IMG/VR virus record: IMGVR_UViG_3300025642_000006
Span: 1-52,125 of that record
Direction: 5' to 3' (one strand)
Length of the DNA stretch: 52,125 bases
From: a virus
Below the pieces are notes generated by a model, which made no database searches, had not been told where the DNA came from, and worked only from the letters and a program-made list of their open reading frames with translations. Positions within the stretch are counted from its first letter, which is position 1. Each line of letters begins with the position of its first letter. Of the stretch, positions 23,655 through 31,758 are shown piece after piece. Position numbers and translations under genes: made by a program.

Positions 23655-24008
23655 GTGATTCATACATATAAGTTGTATGAAAGGGTTCGAAGGGAGTTCG
23701 GCACACAGGCCGACTCCCAACCCTTTAGTGATGCCTTTTTCTCGGCACTATTAAGCATCTCGAATGATTTGGATAACAAAGCATTTGTTGAGATGGTTGC
23801 TCCAGAAACAATGGAAGTAAACATAGATATAGACGAGAAGTATTACAGCGCGATTTATAGAGGCTTAAAGTACTATATCAATAATGGGCCTCAGTGGAAT
23901 GTAGAGCAGAAGGGCGATTTGAGGGCTGAATACTTTATGGAACTGCACAGAGCGCAGTCTATGTATTACGCTGATAATGCACCCTCTCCTTATGATCTAT
24001 CTGATTAA
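23655..24008 (+). CDS. Head-tail connector-like protein, 117 aa
   Basis: GTG start with AGGATG upstream; no other nearby start. Mostly helical, with QPFSDAFFSALLSISNDLDN and AIYRGLKYYINNG. Small adaptor/gatekeeper-like proteins of this size usually follow the capsid gene. The sequence match is not clear, so the call rests on length, fold class and position. Confidence 0.5.
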   Translation: MIHTYKLYERVRREFGTQADSQPFSDAFFSALLSISNDLDNKAFVEMVAPETMEVNIDIDEKYYSAIYRGLKYYINNGPQWNVEQKGDLRAEYFMELHRAQSMYYADNAPSPYDLSD

Positions 24009-24027
24009 CCCATGTTAGGGGCATGAA

Positions 24028-26532
24028 ATGGCTGATCGCTTTGACGATAGACTTGACTTGGATACGCTTAGCATTTCTCGCGCTAAATTCGTAGAACACA
24101 AACTATCCGGGTATAGTGACGATGCTGACGCTGTCATTCTATTCTCTGTTGCGGAGTCGCTTTCGGAAGAAGCTCTTGCGTATCTGAAACAAAACCATTT
24201 CTCCTACACGGACGAAACGCTTGATTTCAGAAAACTTATCGGCACGTATTACACCAAAGAACTAAAATACGACCGCAAACTTGGCGGAGTTATTCAGGCC
24301 TTAGTCCGCAACTACGATCGTTCCAGAACGTATAAGTCTGTAGACGCCTACGGAAGCAACAAGTGGACCTACTCAGTAAACGGAGCGCTGATAGAGCCTA
24401 CCATTGACGTTGGCAAGGCTATACTTGAGGCAGCATTCCCTGAAATCGTAGATGCGAACGTAACACAGAGCGAGACAAGGTATGAACAGAAAATAGATGG
24501 TCTTTGGTATGGAGAGGTAAATCTTGTAGAGGTCGCTCAGGCCGTTGTTGATTACGAGTTCGTAACGGACTATGACCAGATAAAGATTAGCGCATCCGCA
24601 GGGTATGACACAACGACCTATTCATCCGGAACTGGACACACCCATACAAGCAGCTCAGGAAGAAGCACCAGTCGCAGCGCCAGCACCTCCAGCTCTTCCG
24701 GCACCAGCGAGGTAAACTCTGAGTCCAGTGGAACTGGTTCTTCGCAAGCATCAACGACGGGAACGTCAATATCTACCTCAAGCTCGTCCGGACATTCGTC
24801 AGAGTCCTCAAGCTCGTCGGGTCTCTCTTCGTCTGTATCAAGTTCAAGTGGAGTAACTAGCTCAACGTCTAGCGCATCGGGAAGGTCTTCGTCAGCGTAT
24901 CGTTCAAGCGGGACAAGCGCGTCAGACACAAGCAGCACCGGAACCACAAACTCAGACTCATCCTCAACCGGAACGTCCCAGACCAACACCTCTACATCCG
25001 GAACGTCAAGCTCTAGGTCCAGCTTCAGCGGAACAAATAATTCAAACGCAAGTTCAAACGGAACCACAATATCGAACTCCAGCTCAAGCGGGGAGTCTTC
25101 TTCGAGATCAAGCTCAAGCGGGGAGTCTACTAGATTTTCGCACTCTGCGTATAGCAGAAACGGTGCTTCAACAAGCTCAAGTACCGGAACGTCGGACGTC
25201 GATTCTACTTCTAGCGCAAACTCTTCTTCTACTGGAGAGAGCAGTTCAAGCAGCACCGACAATTCTACAGGAGCATCTTCCACAACCTCAAATTCTACTG
25301 GGACCAGCTCTAGCGCCTCCCAATCAGACGCAAGTACTGAGGGCACAAGCACTAGAAGCGACAACCCAAAATCTGTAAGAATCGTAACGAAAACTTATAG
25401 CTCTTCAGGAAGCTCGACGTCGCACAACATCTTCAGGAGTAAAGTCCCAGACTCTAGCAAAAGCGGTTCTTCTTCTTCTTCTTCGACTAAGTCATCCAAA
25501 AGCAAAAGCACATCGACAGAATCAATAGCCGGAACTTTCAGTTCGCATGAGACTGGCTCTACTCACGCCCGTAGAACGTCTTCGTCTACTGGGGCAAGTA
25601 CTGGAATAAGAAGTAGCACAAGTTATGGAAACGGAACAAGAAGTTCCACAAGAAATACAACTGGGTCAAGCACTTCTAGTACATCAAGAACAGGAGCATC
25701 TACTAGTTCTGGTACCAGAAGTACAACGTCGTCGTCAGCCGGCTCGTCAACTATATCAAATAGTGGAACGTCTTCGTCTAATTCCAGACGGTCGCAGAGT
25801 AGCGATGGAATGTCGCATAGATCTTCTAGTCAGACTGGAACAAGCTCAAGGACGGCCAGTTCATCCGGCACTGGATCAAGGACATCGAGTCAGTCCGGAA
25901 AGACGTCTAGCAAGTCAAGTAGGATGGGGTCGAGTTCATCTACTACGACGCAGAGTGGAGAGGGCTCAAGAAGTTCTGTACAGTCGGGGACCGGAGCTAG
26001 GAGATCTTCCGAGTCGGGAACCTCAAGCAGGAACACGAGCCAGACTGGAACATCAAATAGAAACTCTAGCCAGACCGGAACAAGTAATAGAAACTCAAGT
26101 CGTTCTGGAACCAATCATAGCGTCTCAAGTTCAACTGGTCATAGCACAAGAATCTCAAGCGAGACAGGGAGAAGTTATAGGAGCTCCAGCCAGACAGGTA
26201 CTAGCAATGTAAACTCCAGTAGAAGCGGAAGCAGTACAAGCGTAACAAACGCAGATACAACTAATACCGGAGGAGTTAGACATACTCTAAGCACCAGCAA
26301 AAACATCACGATCACAACAATTACTTGGAGGCTGTTTGTAAAGCACCACCTAACGTATGAAGCCGCAATGATAGAGGCATACGGAAGTGGCGGAGTTCAG
26401 GCCAGCGTTCAAGAGGTGACATTTGGGGTTGCAAAAATCTACAGGTCGTCTTATGCTAAGCTATACAAGGTTCATGCCAATAGGCAGACCTCTGATTACT
26501 TGAATCCGACTCTGGAGTCGCTTCCTGAATAA
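24028..26532 (+). CDS. Giant Ser/Thr decapeptide-repeat protein
   Basis: 834 aa. Residues 1-190 are a folded, charged domain of unknown family (FRKLIGTYYTKELKYDRKLG; DVGKAILEAAFPEIVDANVT). Residues ~193-740 are almost only Ser, Thr, Gly plus one charged or polar residue per repeat, with Gly every 10 residues (GTSxxxSSxS; examples GTSQTNTSTS, GTSNRNSSQT). Fourteen consecutive exact 10-residue spacings occur in each half. The first half varies with Asn, Asp and Glu, the second with Arg and Lys. The C-terminal ~90 residues are folded again (TWRLFVKHHLTYEAAMIEAY). Synonymous Ser codons differ between repeats, so the period is held at protein level. Resembles serine-rich repeat adhesins, which are O-glycosylated; a glycosyltransferase gene follows. 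Virion location is inferred. Confidence 0.8.
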   Translation: MADRFDDRLDLDTLSISRAKFVEHKLSGYSDDADAVILFSVAESLSEEALAYLKQNHFSYTDETLDFRKLIGTYYTKELKYDRKLGGVIQALVRNYDRSRTYKSVDAYGSNKWTYSVNGALIEPTIDVGKAILEAAFPEIVDANVTQSETRYEQKIDGLWYGEVNLVEVAQAVVDYEFVTDYDQIKISASAGYDTTTYSSGTGHTHTSSSGRSTSRSASTSSSSGTSEVNSESSGTGSSQASTTGTSISTSSSSGHSSESSSSSGLSSSVSSSSGVTSSTSSASGRSSSAYRSSGTSASDTSSTGTTNSDSSSTGTSQTNTSTSGTSSSRSSFSGTNNSNASSNGTTISNSSSSGESSSRSSSSGESTRFSHSAYSRNGASTSSSTGTSDVDSTSSANSSSTGESSSSSTDNSTGASSTTSNSTGTSSSASQSDASTEGTSTRSDNPKSVRIVTKTYSSSGSSTSHNIFRSKVPDSSKSGSSSSSSTKSSKSKSTSTESIAGTFSSHETGSTHARRTSSSTGASTGIRSSTSYGNGTRSSTRNTTGSSTSSTSRTGASTSSGTRSTTSSSAGSSTISNSGTSSSNSRRSQSSDGMSHRSSSQTGTSSRTASSSGTGSRTSSQSGKTSSKSSRMGSSSSTTTQSGEGSRSSVQSGTGARRSSESGTSSRNTSQTGTSNRNSSQTGTSNRNSSRSGTNHSVSSSTGHSTRISSETGRSYRSSSQTGTSNVNSSRSGSSTSVTNADTTNTGGVRHTLSTSKNITITTITWRLFVKHHLTYEAAMIEAYGSGGVQASVQEVTFGVAKIYRSSYAKLYKVHANRQTSDYLNPTLESLPE
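24604..26246 (+). repeat. Ser/Thr decapeptide (30-bp) protein repeat array
   Basis: Coding repeat array inside the preceding gene: dominant period 10 codons with an invariant Gly, interrupted near the middle by a Lys/Ser-rich stretch containing KSVRIVTKTYSSSGSS. DNA identity between units is low because all six Ser codons and several Thr and Gly codons are mixed, unlike the near-identical propeller repeats at 46744. Confidence 0.85.
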
Positions 26533-26553
26533 CAACAAACAAGGGAGAACGGG

Positions 26554-27312
26554 ATGGATGTATTATACGTCGTAAGGAAATCCGACTGGAATCAGGAGTT
26601 GAAATACTCACTTAGAAGTGTTTGTGAGAACCTAAGTGGTACTGATAAGGTTGTTATTTGCGGACACCTTCCAAGATATATAGACCCTAGCATGGTTAAT
26701 CACATAGAGTGGATATTCCCGGAATACGACCCATCTAAAGAGAATGAACTGCTTATCAAGAAGCTGGTCTATGCAGTTAAAAACGGAGAACTTTCAGAAG
26801 ACTTCGTTTATATGTGTGATGATTTTTTGTTTATCAAAGAGGTTGAGCAGCAGGACATAAAGCCACTCGTGCTTGAGGACATGAACAAGATTTACCGTGG
26901 AAATGGCGATGGCAACAACTGGATCAAGATGCTTTGGAAGACATTTGACTGGGTGAAGGCTACCGGTGGATACGGATGGAACTGCGAGTCTCATACTCCA
27001 AAGATATTCAACAGAGACAAGTTCTTAGAGATGATGGAGCGTTATCGTCCTGCTTGGGAAAACTCAGTTCACATGTGCGATGCGATTTGTTATGAGACGG
27101 CCTATTTCAACTATGTTGGAATAGATAAGCAAGATGTTAGATATGGATACGGAGATCGGGTCGGTATACTTGAGTGGCATGCAGAGGAAGAGATAGTTAA
27201 TTCGTTAGCCGAACACGCAACCTATATGTATTACAACGATGCAGGGCTTTCAACAGCACTAAAGAACTGGATAGAACATAGATTTCCAAACAAGAGTAAA
27301 TATGAGTTATGA
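26554..27312 (+). CDS. Glycosyltransferase-like protein (Stealth/GT-A type)
   Basis: 252 aa, RBS AAGGGAGA. MDVLYVVRKSDWNQELKYSL then RSVCENLSGTDKVVICGHLP is the opening of Stealth-like sugar-phosphate/hexose transferases, and FVYMCDDFLFIKEV supplies the nucleotide-sugar/metal DD motif. HTPKIFNRDKFLEMMERYRP and the later GILEWHAEEE agree with the family. Enzymes of this class move a sugar or sugar phosphate onto an acceptor. It starts 21 bp after the Ser/Thr-repeat gene and overlaps the acidic gene, so those products are natural candidate acceptors or partners. Confidence 0.72.
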   Translation: MDVLYVVRKSDWNQELKYSLRSVCENLSGTDKVVICGHLPRYIDPSMVNHIEWIFPEYDPSKENELLIKKLVYAVKNGELSEDFVYMCDDFLFIKEVEQQDIKPLVLEDMNKIYRGNGDGNNWIKMLWKTFDWVKATGGYGWNCESHTPKIFNRDKFLEMMERYRPAWENSVHMCDAICYETAYFNYVGIDKQDVRYGYGDRVGILEWHAEEEIVNSLAEHATYMYYNDAGLSTALKNWIEHRFPNKSKYEL

Positions 27313-28232
27313 GTGATTCTGGATTTCAGTCAACTGGGCAAGACCTAAGCATTCCTTGGAGAGGGGATTCTGAGGAGGACTTGTCGATTCCAGAGCCTTC
27401 TATCAGTAACATTGTTATTGAAGAGGTAGGTCCAAGCGCATCTCGCCAAGAGCCAGAACCAGATGTTGATGATTCAATACTGCTAGAACGCAGAGATGAC
27501 TCAGAGAACGACGATGGTTCTTATCTAGATCAGGGCTATGAGGCTCCATACGAGATCATGGGCGTAGATGACTACGATATGGAAGACGAATACTTCTCGA
27601 TGCCTGACGAGCTTCCAGACGAAGAAGACGATATACTGGTTGATGATATAGATGCTCCAGATGCAGAAGAAGTTGTTGTTGACGATGCAGAGATGTTTGA
27701 GCCTGATGATGCTGAAGCAGCCCCGCCGGGAGCAGTTGTTCCAGAAGAAGACGACGAGCCATCTATGGATGATGAAGAGTCCGACTACGAGGATTTTCCG
27801 ATAGAGCCCGAAGAGATTGATAACGAAGTGGACGTAGAATCCGTAGAGAGCCCTACAGAAGACGAGGCCGTTGTTGTTTCGGACTCAGAACCTGCTGAAG
27901 AAGTAGACGAGGAAGATGATGCAGATATAGAGACCGTAGAGGGAGAGGATTACTCTGCCATAGACATTGAGCATAGACGCAGGGATCAGGATGTTACCGG
28001 AGTTCAGGATGAGCTTCCAGAAGAAGATGCGGAGGGCTCGTCGTTCAGCGGGGTTTATTGGTTCAAGGGGACGCGGTATGAGCTTTCTGGGACGGCCAAG
28101 GCGTATTGGTATCACAGCGAGGCAGCCAACGCTGGCTACTGGAGCGACGGCCCGATGCCTAGCCCGATGCCGGACATGCAATACTGGAGGGCAACGGCAG
28201 AATGCAACGCTGTAGAATATATTTCGTGCTGA
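27309..28232 (+). CDS. Highly acidic protein with C-terminal folded domain, 307 aa
   Basis: Starts by ATGA overlap with the glycosyltransferase. Residues 1-240 are dominated by Asp/Glu with Pro and Val (PDELPDEEDDILVDDIDAPD; EPAEEVDEEDDADIETVEGE) and are surely disordered. The last ~60 residues form a small aromatic domain (SFSGVYWFKGTRYELSGTAK, GYWSDGPMPSPMPDMQYWRA) ending in Cys. The strong negative charge could balance the Arg/Lys-rich half of the repeat protein. Base composition becomes visibly GC-richer from about 28020, inside the C-terminal domain. Function unknown. Confidence 0.68.
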   Translation: MSDSGFQSTGQDLSIPWRGDSEEDLSIPEPSISNIVIEEVGPSASRQEPEPDVDDSILLERRDDSENDDGSYLDQGYEAPYEIMGVDDYDMEDEYFSMPDELPDEEDDILVDDIDAPDAEEVVVDDAEMFEPDDAEAAPPGAVVPEEDDEPSMDDEESDYEDFPIEPEEIDNEVDVESVESPTEDEAVVVSDSEPAEEVDEEDDADIETVEGEDYSAIDIEHRRRDQDVTGVQDELPEEDAEGSSFSGVYWFKGTRYELSGTAKAYWYHSEAANAGYWSDGPMPSPMPDMQYWRATAECNAVEYISC

Positions 28233-30118
28233 TTGCGCTGGCCCTGCTTCCAACGCTGGCAAGCGCCGAGGGCTGGACGGCTGCGGCGTGGGATTTCGAG
28301 CATACTTGGTTCGCAAGCAACGCGCTTGTTACAAGGCCGATGTACGGGTACAGCGTTGAGGACGTAATCACCCAGACAAGTTTCACGAACTCAATCCCCA
28401 GGCTCGTGACGAAGGGCTATACGTTTCGGGGATGGTCGCAATCAGAAATGGACCCGACGACGAGCGGCGTTGTCTCGGTGTGTTACACGAATGTTTACAC
28501 GAACAACCTGCACCCGTTCGATTGCAGGATTACGACCCGCGCCTATTCAACAAACTTTATTTACGCAACAAACGCTTATGTGTTCGGGTCGGTCACGGGA
28601 GGCGTGATTACCGTGCTGCACCGAACTGAAACCGGGATGTACGCAACGAACATCCTGATGCAGCTTGACACGCTTCGGGATTATGAAATGTACATGGCTA
28701 TCTGGGAGCGAGCAAGGGCCACAAAGAACCAGTCGGTTATAAATGCAGCGCTCTATCTAAAGTGGTCAAGTGGGCTATACAGGCTGAGAAAGGTAATGAG
28801 TTGGATCGGGTATTATTGTGCTTACTTCCTAGATGCAAGCTGGTCGTCGTCGACAGCATCTAACAATTTTGATTTTAGCTCATATTTCGCGAGCGAAACA
28901 AACTTCCCAATCTATGGCGGCGAATATGTCGGGTATAATTATGATATTCCAGCATGGAATACGACTAACCTTGCCGTTTCTATTGGCGCACCGTCGAATC
29001 TTTATGGGTCAATATGGATTTATTCGGCAAATGTTAATAAGCACAAAGCGCCGTCCGGGGAGGAGTACGGAAGAGCGGTCACGTCTGAGGTAAATATAAT
29101 CAAATATCCGGGAGTTGTTTATTTAAACGATCCGAATTTAATTATCACAAACATTGCCTACAGGTACGACGGGACAACGACAAACGTTTCTGGAACAAAC
29201 GGCCAGCTTGTGTCCTTTATTACGGCAAACACAAACTATATCATAGAGGGGTTTACCGAGTGGGACTATGGCTACAGGTATGTCACGTCAACACTGAGTA
29301 GGATGGTGCTTGTGAAGGATACCCCTGCGTGGAGTACGAACGGGACGCTTAAAAATTACGAATACAGCGAAGGCCCGCCGGACTCACAATATGACAGCTT
29401 CAAAAGTTTATTTGACGAGTCGGACCACGGGAACACATCGTACTGGGGCTCGTCATCGTCGGTAGGCACCTATGATGTATATTGTAAGAAGGATGTTTAT
29501 CCACATCATGATGACTTTTTCGGAAGTACGCCGTTTGGTGCATGCGCCCGCGCACTGGTTACGGAAAATAAAATAATTCATACGTCGTCGTATTCCCTAA
29601 CGAATAGCACGTTCGTGGGGTATGATGTAGACTTTTATATAGCCATGAAAATGCCAAGATATGTAACCAGCTCAGTGTCGTGTTTTATAACGACCGAGGC
29701 CACGCCGACCGGTCTTAGCTATGCCACCATTTCAAGCCTTCCCCTTCCTATCTCTGCTGAGCAGGCGGTCTACGAAACGGAAGCATATCGAGGATTTATA
29801 GGATCAAGCTCGGTTCTGGCAACAGGGACGGTGGCCTATTCCGAAATGATATATGGGATAAACATATTATCAACGCTGGTGTCAGACGGAGATATAAGCA
29901 TGTCAATGATGGTCGGGTATAATCCCTACCAAACAAACGACATTGATATAACAAAGTTTTCATACGAGGCGCTCCCGTCTGGTACAAAATCGCCATACAC
30001 GGATAATGCCGGAGACATCGGGCCGTGGTGGTGGGCTATATTCGGAAGAACGCGCCCGGAGTACACCCCTTACGTCATCCGCAACTACGCAGTAACCAAC
30101 GGATTCAAGTATTATTAA
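28202..30118 (+). CDS. Secreted Asn/Thr-rich protein with Sec signal peptide, 638 aa
   Basis: Signal peptide from MQRCRIYFVLIALALLP to an ASA site. The mature part is Asn/Thr/Tyr-rich (YATNAYVFGSVTGG, NTTNLAVSIG) with a short KGYTFRGWSQSE stretch like InlB B-repeats, which occur in secreted surface proteins. No enzyme motif seen. Start overlaps the acidic gene by 31 bp and its RBS is distant, so translation may be coupled. GC content is higher than in the genes on either side. Probably a tail/fibre or surface component; not recognised. Confidence 0.65.
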   Translation: MQRCRIYFVLIALALLPTLASAEGWTAAAWDFEHTWFASNALVTRPMYGYSVEDVITQTSFTNSIPRLVTKGYTFRGWSQSEMDPTTSGVVSVCYTNVYTNNLHPFDCRITTRAYSTNFIYATNAYVFGSVTGGVITVLHRTETGMYATNILMQLDTLRDYEMYMAIWERARATKNQSVINAALYLKWSSGLYRLRKVMSWIGYYCAYFLDASWSSSTASNNFDFSSYFASETNFPIYGGEYVGYNYDIPAWNTTNLAVSIGAPSNLYGSIWIYSANVNKHKAPSGEEYGRAVTSEVNIIKYPGVVYLNDPNLIITNIAYRYDGTTTNVSGTNGQLVSFITANTNYIIEGFTEWDYGYRYVTSTLSRMVLVKDTPAWSTNGTLKNYEYSEGPPDSQYDSFKSLFDESDHGNTSYWGSSSSVGTYDVYCKKDVYPHHDDFFGSTPFGACARALVTENKIIHTSSYSLTNSTFVGYDVDFYIAMKMPRYVTSSVSCFITTEATPTGLSYATISSLPLPISAEQAVYETEAYRGFIGSSSVLATGTVAYSEMIYGINILSTLVSDGDISMSMMVGYNPYQTNDIDITKFSYEALPSGTKSPYTDNAGDIGPWWWAIFGRTRPEYTPYVIRNYAVTNGFKYY

Positions 30119-30198
30119 GCATATATAATATAGGCTGCAATTCGGGCTTGTAGGGGCATAACCAATATAGTAATGGACAAATAAAGAAGAGGTGAGAT

Positions 30199-31743
30199 AT
30201 GGCTACTAAGTACATGGATCAGGAAGTATGGGCTAATGGCAAAAGCATGACCCGTGGAGAAGCCCTTCGTAGTGGCATGTTCTATTCTTCCAAAGGAGGA
30301 GACAAGAGAGATGCCGTGCAAGACAAGGCATTTTTAGACTCTCTTCCAGCAGATCAACAAGTATTACAGAATAGCGCCGGAATAGATGAACCACAAAAGA
30401 TGCAATGGAATCCAAGTCCTTTTGGTGGGCCTTCCGAAGCTCAGCCTCAACAGCGTAGAAATCCTGCTACATATATTGGCGATGTGGTTGGTGCGGCAGG
30501 TACGGCAGTAGATATATATAACAAATTTCGTGGTAGGTTGGTAGATAAGCCAACTATGCCACAGCAAGCACAGGCAGCAACCATTCCTAGCGAATACAAG
30601 ATAACTCCTCAGCCTGCTCCGCCTATGGGACCAATGCAACAAGCTCCGCAACCTCTTGGTTCAATACAAGCTCCCCCCTACGCTCAGCCTATGGGGCCAC
30701 AAGCGCAGGCTCCCTCTTTTATCAAAGAATACCAAGATGCGCTAAATAAGACTAAAGACAGCCTATTCCCATCTACGATAAACAAATCGGATAGATCGTT
30801 CCCCGACGGCGGAGGCACTGGTACTCTTCCGGGAAGGCAAGGAGCCATTGCTACACAAGACGGCCAGTATCTTGGTGGTCAAGTTGGAAGCATTCCTAGA
30901 GGTGGCACCGAGATTCTTCCTAGATCAGCCCAAACAATTTATGATGATGCACAGGATCGCTATGCTGGAATGTCACCAGAAGGTCGTGCGGTGGCTATGT
31001 CGGGAGATATTAGAATACAGAACCGCATGATAGATGATGCAGCAAAACCTGGTGCCGATCCCTCGCTTAGCGCAGGACAGCGTTATGATGCGGCTAGGCG
31101 TGGTTTAGCCGCCCCAATGGGTGAGTTCCTCGCTAAAGCACCCGAAAGCCCTTCTGAGCGCATTAAAACGCTTGCTGGGATGCGTCAGGCGAATAAGGGT
31201 AATGTGCAGGCAGAGAGAGAAGCTAGTATAGAAGCGAATAGATCAGCCGAACGAATTGAGCAGCAAAGAATAGGCATTCAAAATGCTAGCGATATTGAAG
31301 AAAAGAAGCATAGCAATGCTCTAGAACTTCAACGCGATAATCAAAAAGCGGATATTGCGAAAACAGTATTTGAAGGATCACAAAAAATTGCATCCGACGA
31401 ACGGAATGCTCTTGTTAAGCTAGTAGAATCGCAGTTCGAAACATCGACCGCGCAAAACGATACTGAACGAAAAGCAGCACAAGAAAAGAACGATGCTGCA
31501 TTTTCAGTTGTATATCAAATGACCTTCAAGCCTTATGAAAAGGATTCCGGCGTAGACACGAAGACTATGATGGAAATACTTGGAAAAATGACTCCATTTG
31601 AGCAGAGTACGTTTAGTACATATTTTGCTGGTATAGATAAGGGTAAGAAGGCTGAAAAGATGGCAGAAATGGCTACGATGCGGACAGAAGATATATTGCG
31701 CGAAATGGCTAGAAAAGGTAGTCCGGCAGCAGCGACTAAATAG
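30199..31743 (+). CDS. Internal virion (ejection)-type protein, 514 aa
   Basis: RBS GAGGTGA. N-terminal half Gln/Pro/Ala-rich and disordered (QPAPPMGPMQQAPQPLGSIQ), C-terminal half helical and charged (EREASIEANRSAERIEQQRI; FETSTAQNDTERKAAQEKND). No catalytic motif. Next to a 2531-aa protein it fits the small-plus-giant pair of internal/ejection proteins of podoviruses that are injected with DNA. Call is by context. 80 bp of spacer precede it, the largest gap in this block. Confidence 0.65.
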   Translation: MATKYMDQEVWANGKSMTRGEALRSGMFYSSKGGDKRDAVQDKAFLDSLPADQQVLQNSAGIDEPQKMQWNPSPFGGPSEAQPQQRRNPATYIGDVVGAAGTAVDIYNKFRGRLVDKPTMPQQAQAATIPSEYKITPQPAPPMGPMQQAPQPLGSIQAPPYAQPMGPQAQAPSFIKEYQDALNKTKDSLFPSTINKSDRSFPDGGGTGTLPGRQGAIATQDGQYLGGQVGSIPRGGTEILPRSAQTIYDDAQDRYAGMSPEGRAVAMSGDIRIQNRMIDDAAKPGADPSLSAGQRYDAARRGLAAPMGEFLAKAPESPSERIKTLAGMRQANKGNVQAEREASIEANRSAERIEQQRIGIQNASDIEEKKHSNALELQRDNQKADIAKTVFEGSQKIASDERNALVKLVESQFETSTAQNDTERKAAQEKNDAAFSVVYQMTFKPYEKDSGVDTKTMMEILGKMTPFEQSTFSTYFAGIDKGKKAEKMAEMATMRTEDILREMARKGSPAAATK

Positions 31744-31758
31744 GAACGGAGAACGGGC

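Noticed and set aside
24618-25364. Long minus-strand ORF of 248 aa rich in Val/Glu/Leu
   Set aside because: Antisense shadow of the Ser/Thr repeat codons; no RBS.
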